64,000 bases of DNA, taken from positions 1-64,000 of the forward strand of contig JAZOSN010000032.1 of the NCBI GenBank assembly GCA_045657105.1, in the 5' to 3' direction. Each line of letters starts with the position of its first letter. The stretch's first letter is position 1. Position numbers and translations under genes: made by a program. The notes below the pieces were generated by a model. That model saw only the letters and a program-made list of their open reading frames with translations, was not told the DNA's origin and made no database searches. Below, piece by piece: positions 1 to 8,839 of the stretch. The DNA is from SIG672 sp045657105 (GTDB lineage Bacteria; Bacillota; Clostridia; Oscillospirales; CAG-272).

Positions 1-2
1 AT

Positions 3-512
3 ATCGGATCGGGCGCAGGCGTTATCTTCGGTGCGACCGGCGGCGTTATGGAGGCAGCTCTCCGTACCGCGGCAGAGGTTATCGAGGGCAAGCCTCTTGA
101 AAAGCTCGAATTCGACGAGGTTCGCGGAACCGAAGGCATTAAGTTTGCTTCCTACAACCTTGGCGGAAAGACCATCAACGTTGCAGTTACCTCGGGTACT
201 GCAAACGCTAAGAAGCTTCTCCGTGACGTTCAGGCAGGCAAGGTTGACGTTCATTTCATCGAAGTTATGGCATGCCCCGGCGGTTGTGTAAACGGAGGCG
301 GACAGCCTTATCAGCCCGCTTCGGTTCGTAACTCGGTAGACCTCAGAGCACTTCGTGCAGCTGTACTTTATAACGACGACAAGAATGCGGATCTCCGTAA
401 GTCGCACGAGAACAGTGCAGTCAAGAAGCTCTACGATGAGTATTTCGGCGAGCCCAACAGCCATAAGGCTCACGAGATCCTTCACACGCACTACGTAAAG
501 CGCGGTCTTTAA
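3..512 (+). CDS. [FeFe] hydrogenase, C-terminal part (partial)
   Basis: This is the 3' end of an iron-only hydrogenase whose 5' part lies outside the window; the reading frame is open from base 3. The visible 169 residues contain GATGGVMEAALRT and EVMACPGGCVNGGGQP, which are the H-cluster signatures of the large subunit, with the cysteines that ligate the [4Fe-4S]-[2Fe] centre. The last about 55 residues (ALYNDDKNADLRKSHEN, then an HEILHTHY tail) match the small-subunit-like domain fused at the C-terminus of monomeric or NADP-reducing (HndD type) clostridial enzymes. Known role: reversible H2 production during fermentation. Which subtype it is cannot be decided without the N-terminal ferredoxin-like domains. 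Confidence 0.95.
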   Translation: MGSGAGVIFGATGGVMEAALRTAAEVIEGKPLEKLEFDEVRGTEGIKFASYNLGGKTINVAVTSGTANAKKLLRDVQAGKVDVHFIEVMACPGGCVNGGGQPYQPASVRNSVDLRALRAAVLYNDDKNADLRKSHENSAVKKLYDEYFGEPNSHKAHEILHTHYVKRGL

Positions 513-521
513 TTAAAAAGC

Positions 522-552
522 AAAAAACGGAACAGAAATGTTCCGTTTTTTC
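522..552 (+). terminator. intrinsic terminator of the hydrogenase gene
   Basis: The stem AACGGAACA/TGTTCCGTT has a GAAA tetraloop and is followed by a T-run, 10 bases after the hydrogenase stop codon. Confidence 0.9.
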
Positions 553-677
553 TTTATTCCGAAAACTGCGCCACAATGGGGTGGTTTTAGGGATATAAAA
601 AGCGCTTATGACAGTGTGCTTTGACATATAATAAAAGGAAATTTCAAATAAAAAATAAATCTTTGCGCGATTTGCAC

Positions 678-706
678 TTGACTTTGTAAGCTGTGTGTGG
701 TATCAT
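678..706 (+). promoter_or_regulatory. sigma-A type promoter for the lipoprotein/GH43 pair
   Basis: TTGACT (678) and TATCAT (701) are separated by 17 bp and lie about 50 bases upstream of the lipoprotein start. Confidence 0.65.
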
Positions 707-757
707 ATTGTAAATGGCACACAGTGTCAAATTTATCTTTTTTGAAGGGGAAAGACA

Positions 758-1390
758 ATGAAAACAATGAAGAAAATTTTAGCGATCGTACTCCTCGCTT
801 GCATGGCACTTTCTTTTGCAAGCTGCTCGGCGGCAGGTCCTGAAAAGACTGCTGAAAAGTATGTAAAGGCAATGGCAGATATGGATATTAAAAAGATGTC
901 CAAGTACACCGCCGTTGATAGCAAGGATCTTTTCAATGCAATGATCGAGCAGATGATGGAAGAGGGCGATATGTCGAAGAAGGAAGTTTACGAAAAGCTT
1001 TCCGAATCTCTTGATGCAGATATTGACAGCTACAACGATTACTGCAAGTTTATGGAGAAGAAGGCAAAGGAAACCCTCGAAGATACTTACGGCAAGAAAT
1101 ATAAGGTAGAGGTTTCGGCAGTTGCTTCCGAGGTTCTCGAAGAAGCAGAAAAGTACTCTGTACTTAACAGAATTTCCGATGCTTACGACGAAACCGGAAT
1201 TATCGTATCCGAAGAGGTAAACTTTGCAAAGGTCAAGGAATGCCGCAAGGTTACCGTTAAGACCTACATTTACGAAAAGGGTGCAGATTTCTACACCGAG
1301 GCTGATTCGATCGAGCTTGCAATGGTAAGAATAGGCAGCAAGTGGATCGTTCTCAATAGCCCTGCAAATATGTTTGGTATTGAAGGATGA
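758..1390 (+). CDS. putative lipoprotein of unknown function
   Basis: 210 residues. The N-terminus MKTMKKILAIVLLACMALS is a signal peptide followed by the lipobox FASC (Cys about 23), so the mature protein should be anchored to the outer face of the membrane. The rest is soluble, lysine- and glutamate-rich, and resembles the small two-layer (NTF2/DUF4878-like) lipoproteins that carry an AEKYVKAMADMD-type opening; no family can be assigned firmly. A GAAGGGGAAAG ribosome site precedes the ATG. The stop overlaps the start of the GH43-like gene (ATGA), so the two are translationally coupled, which suggests (inference) a joint role in carbohydrate capture. Confidence 0.8.
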   Translation: MKTMKKILAIVLLACMALSFASCSAAGPEKTAEKYVKAMADMDIKKMSKYTAVDSKDLFNAMIEQMMEEGDMSKKEVYEKLSESLDADIDSYNDYCKFMEKKAKETLEDTYGKKYKVEVSAVASEVLEEAEKYSVLNRISDAYDETGIIVSEEVNFAKVKECRKVTVKTYIYEKGADFYTEADSIELAMVRIGSKWIVLNSPANMFGIEG

Positions 1391-2712
1391 TGACCGTAAC
1401 GGTAAATGAAAGACTTAGCCTTGTATATAGCGGGGCAGATAAGTCTAAGGCATACATTTTTTCTCTCGAAGAAACGGCAGAGTTCCTAAAACGCGTTAAG
1501 GATCCTACGTTGCTTGTTAACTCAAAGCCTGTGAAGGCTACCATCGTCGTTGGCGAAAAATCCTACGACGGATATGAGCAGGCAGCAAAGGGACTCGACT
1601 CTTCTCATTACAGAATTTCGGTTTCACTCAGAGGTGACGAGGCGGATATTTTCGTCTGCGGAAATACCGAGTACGCGCTTATGACCGGTATCGAGTATTT
1701 CGTAAGCCTTTATTTCAACGAAAAAACTAGCGGAAGGGCAGAGATCTCTACCGAAACGGTCGAGAAATTTGCCGATCTCGAAAAGGAAGCGTCGCTTATC
1801 ATAACCTCTGACAGAGCGGTTCGCGATCCTCAGATCTTCGTAAAAGACGGCGTTTACCATATGTTTGGCTCGCACATGGCAAGTCATTACGGTATGTGCA
1901 CAAGCACCGATCTCGTACATTGGTCCGAGCCCGTTTCGGTATGTAAAATTCCCGAGGGAATGTACCTTCTCGATCAGCAGAGATGCTTCTGGGCTCCCGA
2001 GTGCCATTACTACAAGGGCAGATATTATATGTTTGCTACCTTTAAAAACCCCGAAACTCTTCACAGAGGCTCGGCGGTATTCGGATCGGATAATATCGAA
2101 GGACCTTATACCCTTGTTACCGACGGACTTATGACTCCGAAGGATTGGGACGCTATCGACGCTACTTTCTACGTCGATGACGACGGTCAACCCTGGTGTG
2201 TTTTCGTACACGAGTGGACCTGTATGCCCGACAAGAACGGAAGTATGTGTGTTGTCCGTATGAAGGAAGATCTTAGCGGATTTGAAGGCGAGATAACAGA
2301 AGTCTTCAAGGCTAAGGATCCCGTATGGGCAAGAGGCGGAGTTACCGACGGACCGTACATTTATAAAATGTCGGATACCGGCTCGCTCATTATGCTCTGG
2401 TCTAACCAAGGTTGTGCAGGCTATCTCGTCGGTATGGCAAGATCGGCTTCGGGTAATATGGAAGGACCTTGGGTACAGCTTCGTCCGCTTCTTTACAGTA
2501 AGCTTTACGGTGAGGAATATGACGGCGGACACGGAGCGTTCTTTACGACAAACGAAGGACAGCTTATGCTCTCCATTCACGCGCCCAACAATCCGACCAA
2601 TATTATACTCGACCAGCCCGCAAGCGGACGTCCTTGCACTGCGATCTTCGTTCCTATCGAAGAGGATAAAGAGCTCGATATGCTAAGACGCGTTAGCGGA
2701 GAAGATAAGTAA
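1387..2712 (+). CDS. glycoside hydrolase family 43-like enzyme
   Basis: 441 residues. The second two thirds show a five-bladed beta-propeller GH43 pattern: RDPQIFVKDGVYHMFGS with the putative catalytic base Asp147, WSEP, the blade motif FWAPECHYYKGRYYMFAT, DGPYIYK and GGHGAFF. Known family activities are arabinofuranosidase and xylosidase. The first about 140 residues (ending ADIFVCGNTEYALMTGIEYFV) look like the extra N-terminal domain seen in front of some GH20/67/115 enzymes; this is a weak resemblance. No signal peptide is visible, so the enzyme is probably cytoplasmic and acts on imported oligosaccharides. Tandem ATGs at 1387 and 1390 are both possible starts. The gene overlaps the upstream lipoprotein gene. 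Confidence 0.85.
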   Translation: MMTVTVNERLSLVYSGADKSKAYIFSLEETAEFLKRVKDPTLLVNSKPVKATIVVGEKSYDGYEQAAKGLDSSHYRISVSLRGDEADIFVCGNTEYALMTGIEYFVSLYFNEKTSGRAEISTETVEKFADLEKEASLIITSDRAVRDPQIFVKDGVYHMFGSHMASHYGMCTSTDLVHWSEPVSVCKIPEGMYLLDQQRCFWAPECHYYKGRYYMFATFKNPETLHRGSAVFGSDNIEGPYTLVTDGLMTPKDWDAIDATFYVDDDGQPWCVFVHEWTCMPDKNGSMCVVRMKEDLSGFEGEITEVFKAKDPVWARGGVTDGPYIYKMSDTGSLIMLWSNQGCAGYLVGMARSASGNMEGPWVQLRPLLYSKLYGEEYDGGHGAFFTTNEGQLMLSIHAPNNPTNIILDQPASGRPCTAIFVPIEEDKELDMLRRVSGEDK

Positions 2713-2717
2713 ACAAT

Positions 2718-2748
2718 AAAAAACATCGGCTTCTGCCGATGTTTTTTT
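2718..2748 (+). terminator. intrinsic terminator after the GH43 gene
   Basis: The stem ACATCGGC/GCCGATGT with loop TTCT is followed by seven Ts, directly after the stop codon. Confidence 0.9.
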
Positions 2749-2750
2749 GT

Positions 2751-2830
2751 TTATAAATTCAGAAAATCCTTTCGGTAATCAAGTCCGAACGCCTCTGCAA
2801 CTGCTACGAGTTCACGGTCAAGAATAGTAT
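2751..2830 (-). pseudogene. short coding remnant on the minus strand
   Basis: Read on the minus strand, 26 codons ending in TAA encode a protein-like tail (ILDRELVAVAEAFGLDYRK then DFLNL). It is amphipathic and has the codon use of neighbouring genes. Upstream on that strand the frame meets a stop within a few codons and no start or ribosome site is present. It looks like the C-terminal end of a deleted gene. The family is not recognised. Confidence 0.35.
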
Positions 2831-2887
2831 TTTTTTACTTTTTCTCATTAGAAAATGTAAATATGGATAAAATTTACGTTCGGGCGA

Positions 2888-3763
2888 TTATTTTGAGTTC
2901 TGACCGAGGCTTGCATAGGTCTTTCTGTAAGTTCCGGGACTCATACCGCAAAGTCTTTTGAAAACGCGGAAGAAATACTTGTCGTCCGAAAATCCGCACT
3001 TATAGGCTATCTCGGCAATATCCATACTCGTACTGCGGAGATACTTTTTAGCAAGTCTTACGCGGCTCTCGGTGATATGATCGACGAGCGATTTAGACGT
3101 CACCTTTTTTACAAGCGTCGTGAGGTATTCACTGTTGTATCCGAAGTAGGTTGCAATATCGCTTACGCGCTTTATCTCAGATGCATTAAGTCTTATCCAC
3201 TCGATTATGTTTGCAACGTTTGCTTCCTGCGAGCGGGATGCAGACTTGTCCGAGATAAACTCTCTGAAAGCAAGCTCGGAAAGAATTATTTCAAGGAAGT
3301 TTCCGCAAATAATCTTGGAGAAGGTAGAGGGCGAGCGCGAAGCGTCGATAAGCTGCTGGAAGAGCAGATGAAGCTTTTCGTGTTGCTCGGCTTTTCCGGA
3401 GAGCGGTATCTTGAAGTTTTCGGTTTCTCCGAAAACGAGATACTCGTTGCCGTCCTCTTCTATTTCGATCGAGTAATTTCCGTGAATATAGAAATGACAC
3501 CAATAGTACGAAACGCCGGGAAGCGATTCCTTCGTGCCGTAATGCTCGCGGTTTGCCGCAAGGATTATATAATTGTCACGGGAAAGAGTATATTCTTTTA
3601 CCGTGTCGGTCACGTACATATCTCCCGATATGCCGTAGAGAAGGACGAAGCTGTCGATCTTTCTTCTCTTGTGTGTCATCGGTTCCTTTTCGGAATGAAA
3701 TTTGCCTGCTGTACAATACTCGGTCAGAGTCGATCCGGGTTGTAGAATATGACTTTTAAACAT
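2888..3763 (-). CDS. AraC-family transcriptional regulator
   Basis: 291 residues. Residues 1-150 form an AraC-type sugar-sensing cupin-like domain (LLYGISGDMYV, ILAANREHYG, YYWCHFYIHG). The last about 95 residues carry the double helix-turn-helix: VSDIATYFGYNSEYLTTLVKK and IAEIAYKCGFSDDKYFFRVF followed by the family signature GMSPGTYRK. It is convergent with the GH43-like gene and divergent from the antiporter gene. It most likely controls nearby carbohydrate genes, which is inference from position. Confidence 0.93.
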   Translation of the reverse strand: MFKSHILQPGSTLTEYCTAGKFHSEKEPMTHKRRKIDSFVLLYGISGDMYVTDTVKEYTLSRDNYIILAANREHYGTKESLPGVSYYWCHFYIHGNYSIEIEEDGNEYLVFGETENFKIPLSGKAEQHEKLHLLFQQLIDASRSPSTFSKIICGNFLEIILSELAFREFISDKSASRSQEANVANIIEWIRLNASEIKRVSDIATYFGYNSEYLTTLVKKVTSKSLVDHITESRVRLAKKYLRSTSMDIAEIAYKCGFSDDKYFFRVFKRLCGMSPGTYRKTYASLGQNSK

Positions 3764-4082
3764 AATGTTAAATATCCACCCACTTTTTGAAATTTTAATA
3801 AGTGAAATACTGAGAATTTTAATTGAAATAAGCTTTGATTTGTCTATTTTGCAAGAAAAATCGACAAATTACCTACTAAATATAATTATAATGCTATATT
3901 GTACAAAAATAAAGTAAGAAAAAGGACGATTTTCGGCAAGGCATGTCTTAATTTTGAAGTTTTTGGGCGTGTAATATTAGAAATTTATCTAAAATGCTAC
4001 TTGACATTACTTACGATAAGTGATAATATAAACTCTGGTATTGAAAAATGACATTATTATAATATGAAATGAGGCGTTTTTT
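3764..4082. other. divergent intergenic region
   Basis: About 320 AT-rich bases between the AraC gene and the antiporter gene. It holds an inverted repeat ATTTGTC (3838) / GACAAAT (3863), which may be a regulator site on the AraC side, and the antiporter promoter near 4001. No coding potential was seen. Confidence 0.6.
4001..4029 (+). promoter_or_regulatory. promoter with internal palindrome upstream of the antiporter gene
   Basis: A consensus -35 TTGACA (4001) is followed 17 bp later by TAATAT (4024); GATAAT at 4022 is an alternative with 15 bp. The spacer contains a perfect palindrome ACTTA-CGA-TAAGT (4009-4021), well placed to be an operator that blocks RNA polymerase. Confidence 0.6.
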
Positions 4083-5378
4083 ACGAAGATTATACTCAGT
4101 ATAGCAGTGGCACTTCTCGCAGGACTTCTTCTTTCCAGACCTGCCAAGCTGCTTAAACTTCCTGCCGTTACCGCTTATCTTGTCGCAGGCATACTTATCG
4201 GACCTTTCTGTCTCGGACTGCTCGGTATCGAAGGGCTCGGATTTTCTTCTATCGAAGAGGTCGAGGGGCTTAAAATAATATCTGAGGTCGCGCTCGGCTT
4301 TATCGCTTTTTCGATAGGAAACGAGTTCAGACTTTCTCAGCTCAAACACACCGGAAGACAGGCTACGATAATCGGTATCCTTCAAGCGGTGCTCACTACG
4401 CTCCTTGTTGACGCGGTGCTCGTTACTTTTGCCGTCACCACCGGAAAAATATCGGTATCTGTCGCAATAGTTCTCGGTGCAATAGCGGCGGCGACCGCTC
4501 CTGCGGCAACTCTTATGGTCGTAAAGCAGTATAAGGCAAAGGGCCCTCTTACAGACCTTCTTCTGCCCGTCGTTGCGCTTGACGACGCGGTCGGACTCGT
4601 TATATTTGCAATCTCCTTCGGAGTTGCAAAGGCACTTTCGGGAGGCGGAAGTATAAGCGTTATCTCGGTAGTTGTAAATCCTATTATTGAGATCGTTGCA
4701 TCGCTGGCTCTTGGAGCAATTATGGGTGCAATATTTACCTTTACCGAAAGATTTTTCAAATCTAACAGTAAGCGTCTTTCGATCTCGATAACCTACGTTC
4801 TTCTGACCGTTGCGCTCTCTATGCTCAAATTCGAGTTCGGAGAGGTACATATCGGATTTTCCTCGCTTCTCGTTTGCATGATGCTCGGAACGATATTCTG
4901 CAACCTCTGCGATTTCTCAGAGGAGCTTATGGAAAGAGCAGACAGATGGACGGCACCGCTCTTTATACTCTTCTTCGTGCTCAGCGGAGCAGAGCTCAAT
5001 TTCTCGGTGTTCGGTAACGTCTGGGTAATCGTAGTCGGTCTGCTTTATATTATCGCACGCTCGATGGGAAAATATGTGGGAGCGTTCGGAAGCGCGGCGC
5101 TTTCGGGATCAAGCTCGACTATAAAGAAATATCTCGGAATAACGCTTTTGCCGCAGGCGGGAGTTGCGCTCGGTATGTCGCTTCAAGCAGAGCACGTGCT
5201 CGGCTCTGACGGTATTCTCATAAGAAATATCGTACTTTTCGCGGTACTTATCTACGAGCTTGTCGGTCCTATGCTCACGAAGATCGCGCTCACCAAGGCG
5301 GGAGATATTATCCCCGACGGAGCGGTCAGCTCGAGAGTTCATAACGACGAAAAGCGAAAGCAAAAGCATAAGGCATAA
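4083..5378 (+). CDS. CPA2-type cation/proton antiporter
   Basis: About 431 residues in 11-12 hydrophobic segments, matching the Na+/H+ exchanger (KefB/GerN-like) membrane domain: LLKLPAVTAYLVAGILIGP near the N-terminus, the ion-site region LGAIAAATAPAAT and VVALDDAVGLVIFA in the core. No TrkA-N/RCK domain follows, so it is the short form. The start is unusual. The only canonical codon, GTG at 4107, has no ribosome site and cuts the first helix. ACG at 4083 gives the natural N-terminus (M)KIILSIAVALLAG and sits 8 bases after GAGG (4071). I chose 4083; a sequencing error of ATG is possible. Confidence 0.88.
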   Translation, partial: TKIILSIAVALLAGLLLSRPAKLLKLPAVTAYLVAGILIGPFCLGLLGIEGLGFSSIEEVEGLKIISEVALGFIAFSIGNEFRLSQLKHTGRQATIIGILQAVLTTLLVDAVLVTFAVTTGKISVSVAIVLGAIAAATAPAATLMVVKQYKAKGPLTDLLLPVVALDDAVGLVIFAISFGVAKALSGGGSISVISVVVNPIIEIVASLALGAIMGAIFTFTERFFKSNSKRLSISITYVLLTVALSMLKFEFGEVHIGFSSLLVCMMLGTIFCNLCDFSEELMERADRWTAPLFILFFVLSGAELNFSVFGNVWVIVVGLLYIIARSMGKYVGAFGSAALSGSSSTIKKYLGITLLPQAGVALGMSLQAEHVLGSDGILIRNIVLFAVLIYELVGPMLTKIALTKAGDIIPDGAVSSRVHNDEKRKQKHKA

Positions 5379-5387
5379 TTTGATTGT

Positions 5388-5426
5388 ATAAAAAAGCATT
5401 GACGCCTCGGCGTCAATGCTTTTTTG
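5388..5426. terminator. bidirectional terminator
   Basis: The stem AAAGCATTGACGC/GCGTCAATGCTTT with loop CTCG has an A-run before and a T-run after it. It lies between two convergent genes and serves both. Confidence 0.92.
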
Positions 5427-5430
5427 TTTG

Positions 5431-8400
5431 TCAGAATATTTCCTTGTAAGCGTGTATCTCGAACGCGTACGGCGAGATCTTTTCTGCAAGAGAGATGTAC
5501 TCGTCTGCTTCGCTCGGCTTGCCGTTTGCACGGAGTGCGAATGCTTTGAGGATATATCCGCTAAGCAGATTGTTCTTGACGATGTCGTTTTCAAATGGCA
5601 TCGGAGAGGGCGATCCAACTCCGTAGTATGTGCGAAGATCACTGTTTTCGATCTTGTCGTCGGCAACCGCGATCATCTCTGCGCTTACCTCGTCGGCTTC
5701 ACTGTCGCGGCCAAGCTTGCGAAGTGCCATAGCACGGAAAGCAGAGAGCTCGGAAACTGCCGCCTTGTATATCGAAGCTTCTTCAAACGCCTTGATAGCA
5801 TCGGAATCTCTGCCGAGTTTTTCGAGCATGAGTCCAAGATAGTAGAATACGTGAGCTTCCTGATTGAAGAAGGTCTTAGCCTCGCCGTAGCTCTTGGGAA
5901 TAACGGTCGCGCGAGCGAAGTATTCCTCGGCTTCTGCCACCTTTCCTTCCTTTTCGAGAAGGAGAGCGTAGAGAAGGAACATCCAGGAGTGCTGCTTGGT
6001 AAGGCGTCCTTCGCCACCCTCGTAAATATGGAAGCGCTTGTCGGCAGCCATATCAATAGCCTTTTTGTATTCGCCGTTCAGAGTGTGGAGTATAACCTTG
6101 TCGAGATAGCAGTCGTCACGCTGCGCGAGGAGCTCGGGATACTTGTCGTATACCGCAAGACGCTCGTCGGTCGAAGCGTTCGTGTTTTTAAGAAGCTGCT
6201 CGTATTCCATAAGCATTCTCGGGGAGGTCTTTTTGGTTTCGAGAGCCTTCTTCATACAGATCTTTGCATTTTCCGCGTCGCTACGCTTGTCGAAATAAGC
6301 AAGAGCGAGAGCTCTGTACGCTTCGGCGTGTGCTGTGTTTATCGCGGTGCATTTTTCCCATACTGTGATCGCGTCCTCGTATCTCTCCTTGTCATAAAGC
6401 AGACAACCGAGATAGTAGCTTGCATTTGCGGCTTCGGGATATACGCGTATAGCGTTTTCGAGAGCGGCAATATCCGAAAGACGGTTGGGGAAGCAGTAGC
6501 CGTGAGCGCAGGCTTCGGCTTTCTTTATTTCCTCGGTGCAGTCCTTTCCTGTAAGGGAGAGAACCAGCGCGCGGTAGTAGCAGGTAAGGGGGTAGCTCTC
6601 GTCTGCATAGTCGAGAGTGTAAAGAGCGTCCTCGTAGAGTCCCTCGGAGATATACTCTGCAACGATGTCGAGAATGTTCTCGGGCTTCTCGGCAAAATAT
6701 GCGATGATCTCGCTCATATCCTCGAAGTGAGAAAGCTCGAAGATCGCGCGCAGATCAAGAAGATCAGCCTTGCGCGAAGCCTCGCAGATAGCCTTCGCTT
6801 CGTCGTTTTGACCGAGCTTTCTGAGGATCGCGGCTTTAAGACCGTTTGCAACCGAATTATCTCTTCCGAGCGAGATGACTACGTCGAGTTTTTCGAGAGC
6901 GTCTGCATATTTGCCCTCGGAGCAGTCGATAGATGCAAGCTCAAGATAAGCGCATGCGCGGTGAGAATAGTTCCAAGCCGCTCTGAACAGAGCATCGTAC
7001 GCTTCCTTGGTCTTTCCGAGCGCTTTGAGTGCGAGTCCCTTTAAATAGAACGCCTCGGTGTCGGTCGGGTGCTGATTTCTCGAGGTGAGTCGTGCAATCG
7101 CCTTGTCGGCGTATTCTACACACTTTTTATACTCTCCTCTTCTATAAGAAAGACGTGCCATAGAGCTGTTGCAACGAATGTCGCCGCTATCTCTCGACAG
7201 ACCTTCAAGGTAGTAATCCTGTGCACGGTAGTTGTGCTGCTTGTACTGCTCGAGGTGGTATCCGTTGATGTAAAGCTCCTCGACTGTTGCGATGTCACGC
7301 GGACGTGCGACAGGCTTTCTGACCTCAATAGGCTGCTTCTGTCCTCTTACGTAAGGAGTGTAGGATACGAGCACCTTGCCGTTTTCTGCTACGAGCGATG
7401 CACTGACGTCGTTTATGTCAATATCCTTTGCGGAGATATTTTTAACGTATGCCTTGTCAGGAGAAATCGTGATGATCTCGCTGAATATCTCGCTACCCTT
7501 ACTCTTTACTACGACCTTGGCGTTTTCGAACTTGCCGGTTGCATTGAGTCCTACGAAGATCTCGTCGCCGCGCTTTTCAAGGTTTATCGCCGCGTCGATG
7601 GTCGCGTTCTTTACGTCGCCGATCTCGCGGATCGGGTACCAATACTGCTCAAACTCGCGGCTCTCGTAAGGAGCAAGCCATGTGAAGTCGGGCTGGTTGT
7701 CGGTGTAAACACCGGTCATAAGCTCAACGTAAGGGCCGTTTTCGTCGGTGAGGTTGGAGCACCACATATCACCGAAATCGCCGATACCCCAGTGCCAGAG
7801 CTTCTTACCGGGAGAGATGTGATGATCTGCAACGGTTACAAGACCTTTGTCAAGTCCTTCGTCGTATCCGCCGACGAAGTCCATATCCGACTGTCCCTGC
7901 GAAATAAGGAAAGAGGAGGGAACCTTGACAGAGTCGTAACGCGAAATGTCTGTGCCTTCGCCGTAGTTGAACGGACGCGCGGTCTTGTATACGCCCTTAG
8001 CGATCGGCCAGGAGAGGATCGCTCTGCGGTCGTGGTCGTTTACCCATTCAACGTCGGGCGGGAAAATGGTGCGGTAGTCCTTGTTTGCGGGAGCCGCAAG
8101 GTTTGCCCACCACATAAAGAGTTGCGGCATGGATGTACGGTTGTATACCTTTATCTTGGCCTTTATAAAGCTTCTGCCCGGGCAGACGGTAACTCCTGCC
8201 ATACCTTTGAGTCTGTTCATAGGCTCGACCTCGCCTACCCATACGGTGCGGCTTCCGTCCTCGCCTTCCTCAACGGTAGCTTCGAGCGGCATATATGTCG
8301 TGGGACGGTGGTGCTGAGGCCAGTTGAACTCAATACCGCCCGAGATCCAAGGACCTGCGAGTCCGACGAGCGCGGGCTTTACAACCTCGTTGTAATAAAT

Positions 8401-8673
8401 GAAGTCGTAAGAGCCAATCTTGTCGTATGCTCTGAGTATCTTTCCGCCGATCTCGGGGAGAACGTCGGTCTTGATATACTCGTTTTCGAGAGTATATACG
8501 TCGTATGCTACGTCGCTCTTGTCGTCCGATACGGAGTCAGAGTAGGGAATGGGATATACCTTTCCCGAAGCACCCTGATAAGGACGATTCTCGAAGAACA
8601 TAGGAAGCTCCTCTGCTTTTCCGGGAACGTAGGTGGGGATAATGCGTTTTTCTTTGTTTAAAATAACTTTCAT
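5431..8673 (-). CDS. DUF5107-TPR protein (carbohydrate-related)
   Basis: 1080 residues. Residues 1-390 match the DUF5107 type: a galactose-mutarotase-like beta-sandwich (LPEIGGKILRAYDKIGSYDF, WISGGIEFNWPQHH, FMWWANLAA, GIGDFGDMWCSNL, WYPIREIGDV). From about residue 480 there are many tetratricopeptide repeats (for example AEAYRALALAYFDK, HVFYYLGLMLEKLGRDSDA). The start was set at the ATG at 8673 because AGGAG lies 7 bases before it; the frame remains open upstream without a ribosome site. No signal peptide is visible. Its role is unknown; it usually sits with glycoside hydrolases, as here (divergent from a GH-A enzyme and its regulator). Large antisense frames across this gene are shadows of codon bias. 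Confidence 0.85.
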   Translation of the reverse strand: MKVILNKEKRIIPTYVPGKAEELPMFFENRPYQGASGKVYPIPYSDSVSDDKSDVAYDVYTLENEYIKTDVLPEIGGKILRAYDKIGSYDFIYYNEVVKPALVGLAGPWISGGIEFNWPQHHRPTTYMPLEATVEEGEDGSRTVWVGEVEPMNRLKGMAGVTVCPGRSFIKAKIKVYNRTSMPQLFMWWANLAAPANKDYRTIFPPDVEWVNDHDRRAILSWPIAKGVYKTARPFNYGEGTDISRYDSVKVPSSFLISQGQSDMDFVGGYDEGLDKGLVTVADHHISPGKKLWHWGIGDFGDMWCSNLTDENGPYVELMTGVYTDNQPDFTWLAPYESREFEQYWYPIREIGDVKNATIDAAINLEKRGDEIFVGLNATGKFENAKVVVKSKGSEIFSEIITISPDKAYVKNISAKDIDINDVSASLVAENGKVLVSYTPYVRGQKQPIEVRKPVARPRDIATVEELYINGYHLEQYKQHNYRAQDYYLEGLSRDSGDIRCNSSMARLSYRRGEYKKCVEYADKAIARLTSRNQHPTDTEAFYLKGLALKALGKTKEAYDALFRAAWNYSHRACAYLELASIDCSEGKYADALEKLDVVISLGRDNSVANGLKAAILRKLGQNDEAKAICEASRKADLLDLRAIFELSHFEDMSEIIAYFAEKPENILDIVAEYISEGLYEDALYTLDYADESYPLTCYYRALVLSLTGKDCTEEIKKAEACAHGYCFPNRLSDIAALENAIRVYPEAANASYYLGCLLYDKERYEDAITVWEKCTAINTAHAEAYRALALAYFDKRSDAENAKICMKKALETKKTSPRMLMEYEQLLKNTNASTDERLAVYDKYPELLAQRDDCYLDKVILHTLNGEYKKAIDMAADKRFHIYEGGEGRLTKQHSWMFLLYALLLEKEGKVAEAEEYFARATVIPKSYGEAKTFFNQEAHVFYYLGLMLEKLGRDSDAIKAFEEASIYKAAVSELSAFRAMALRKLGRDSEADEVSAEMIAVADDKIENSDLRTYYGVGSPSPMPFENDIVKNNLLSGYILKAFALRANGKPSEADEYISLAEKISPYAFEIHAYKEIF

Positions 8674-8789
8674 AAATTTTCTCCTGAAAATATTTTGAAA
8701 TTTCTTTATTCTCATTTTACAAAATACTTTTTGCGGTGTCAAGTCAAATAAAAAAGGATAAAATCTCTTTCATTTTGTACTTTATGTGC

Positions 8790-8818
8790 TTGATTTTATT
8801 AAAAACAAATGATATACT
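8790..8818 (+). promoter_or_regulatory. promoter for the LacI-like regulator
   Basis: TTGATT (8790) and TATACT (8813) are spaced 17 bp apart in the gap between divergent genes. Confidence 0.6.
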
Positions 8819-8839
8819 AATAAAAAAGGGGGTGTGGGC

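Noticed and set aside
5416..8661. Two long rightward open frames (542 and 530 codons) opposite the DUF5107-TPR gene
   Set aside because: They run antisense to a well-supported gene, have no ribosome sites and encode a Cys/Val/Arg-rich text typical of shadow frames from biased codons.
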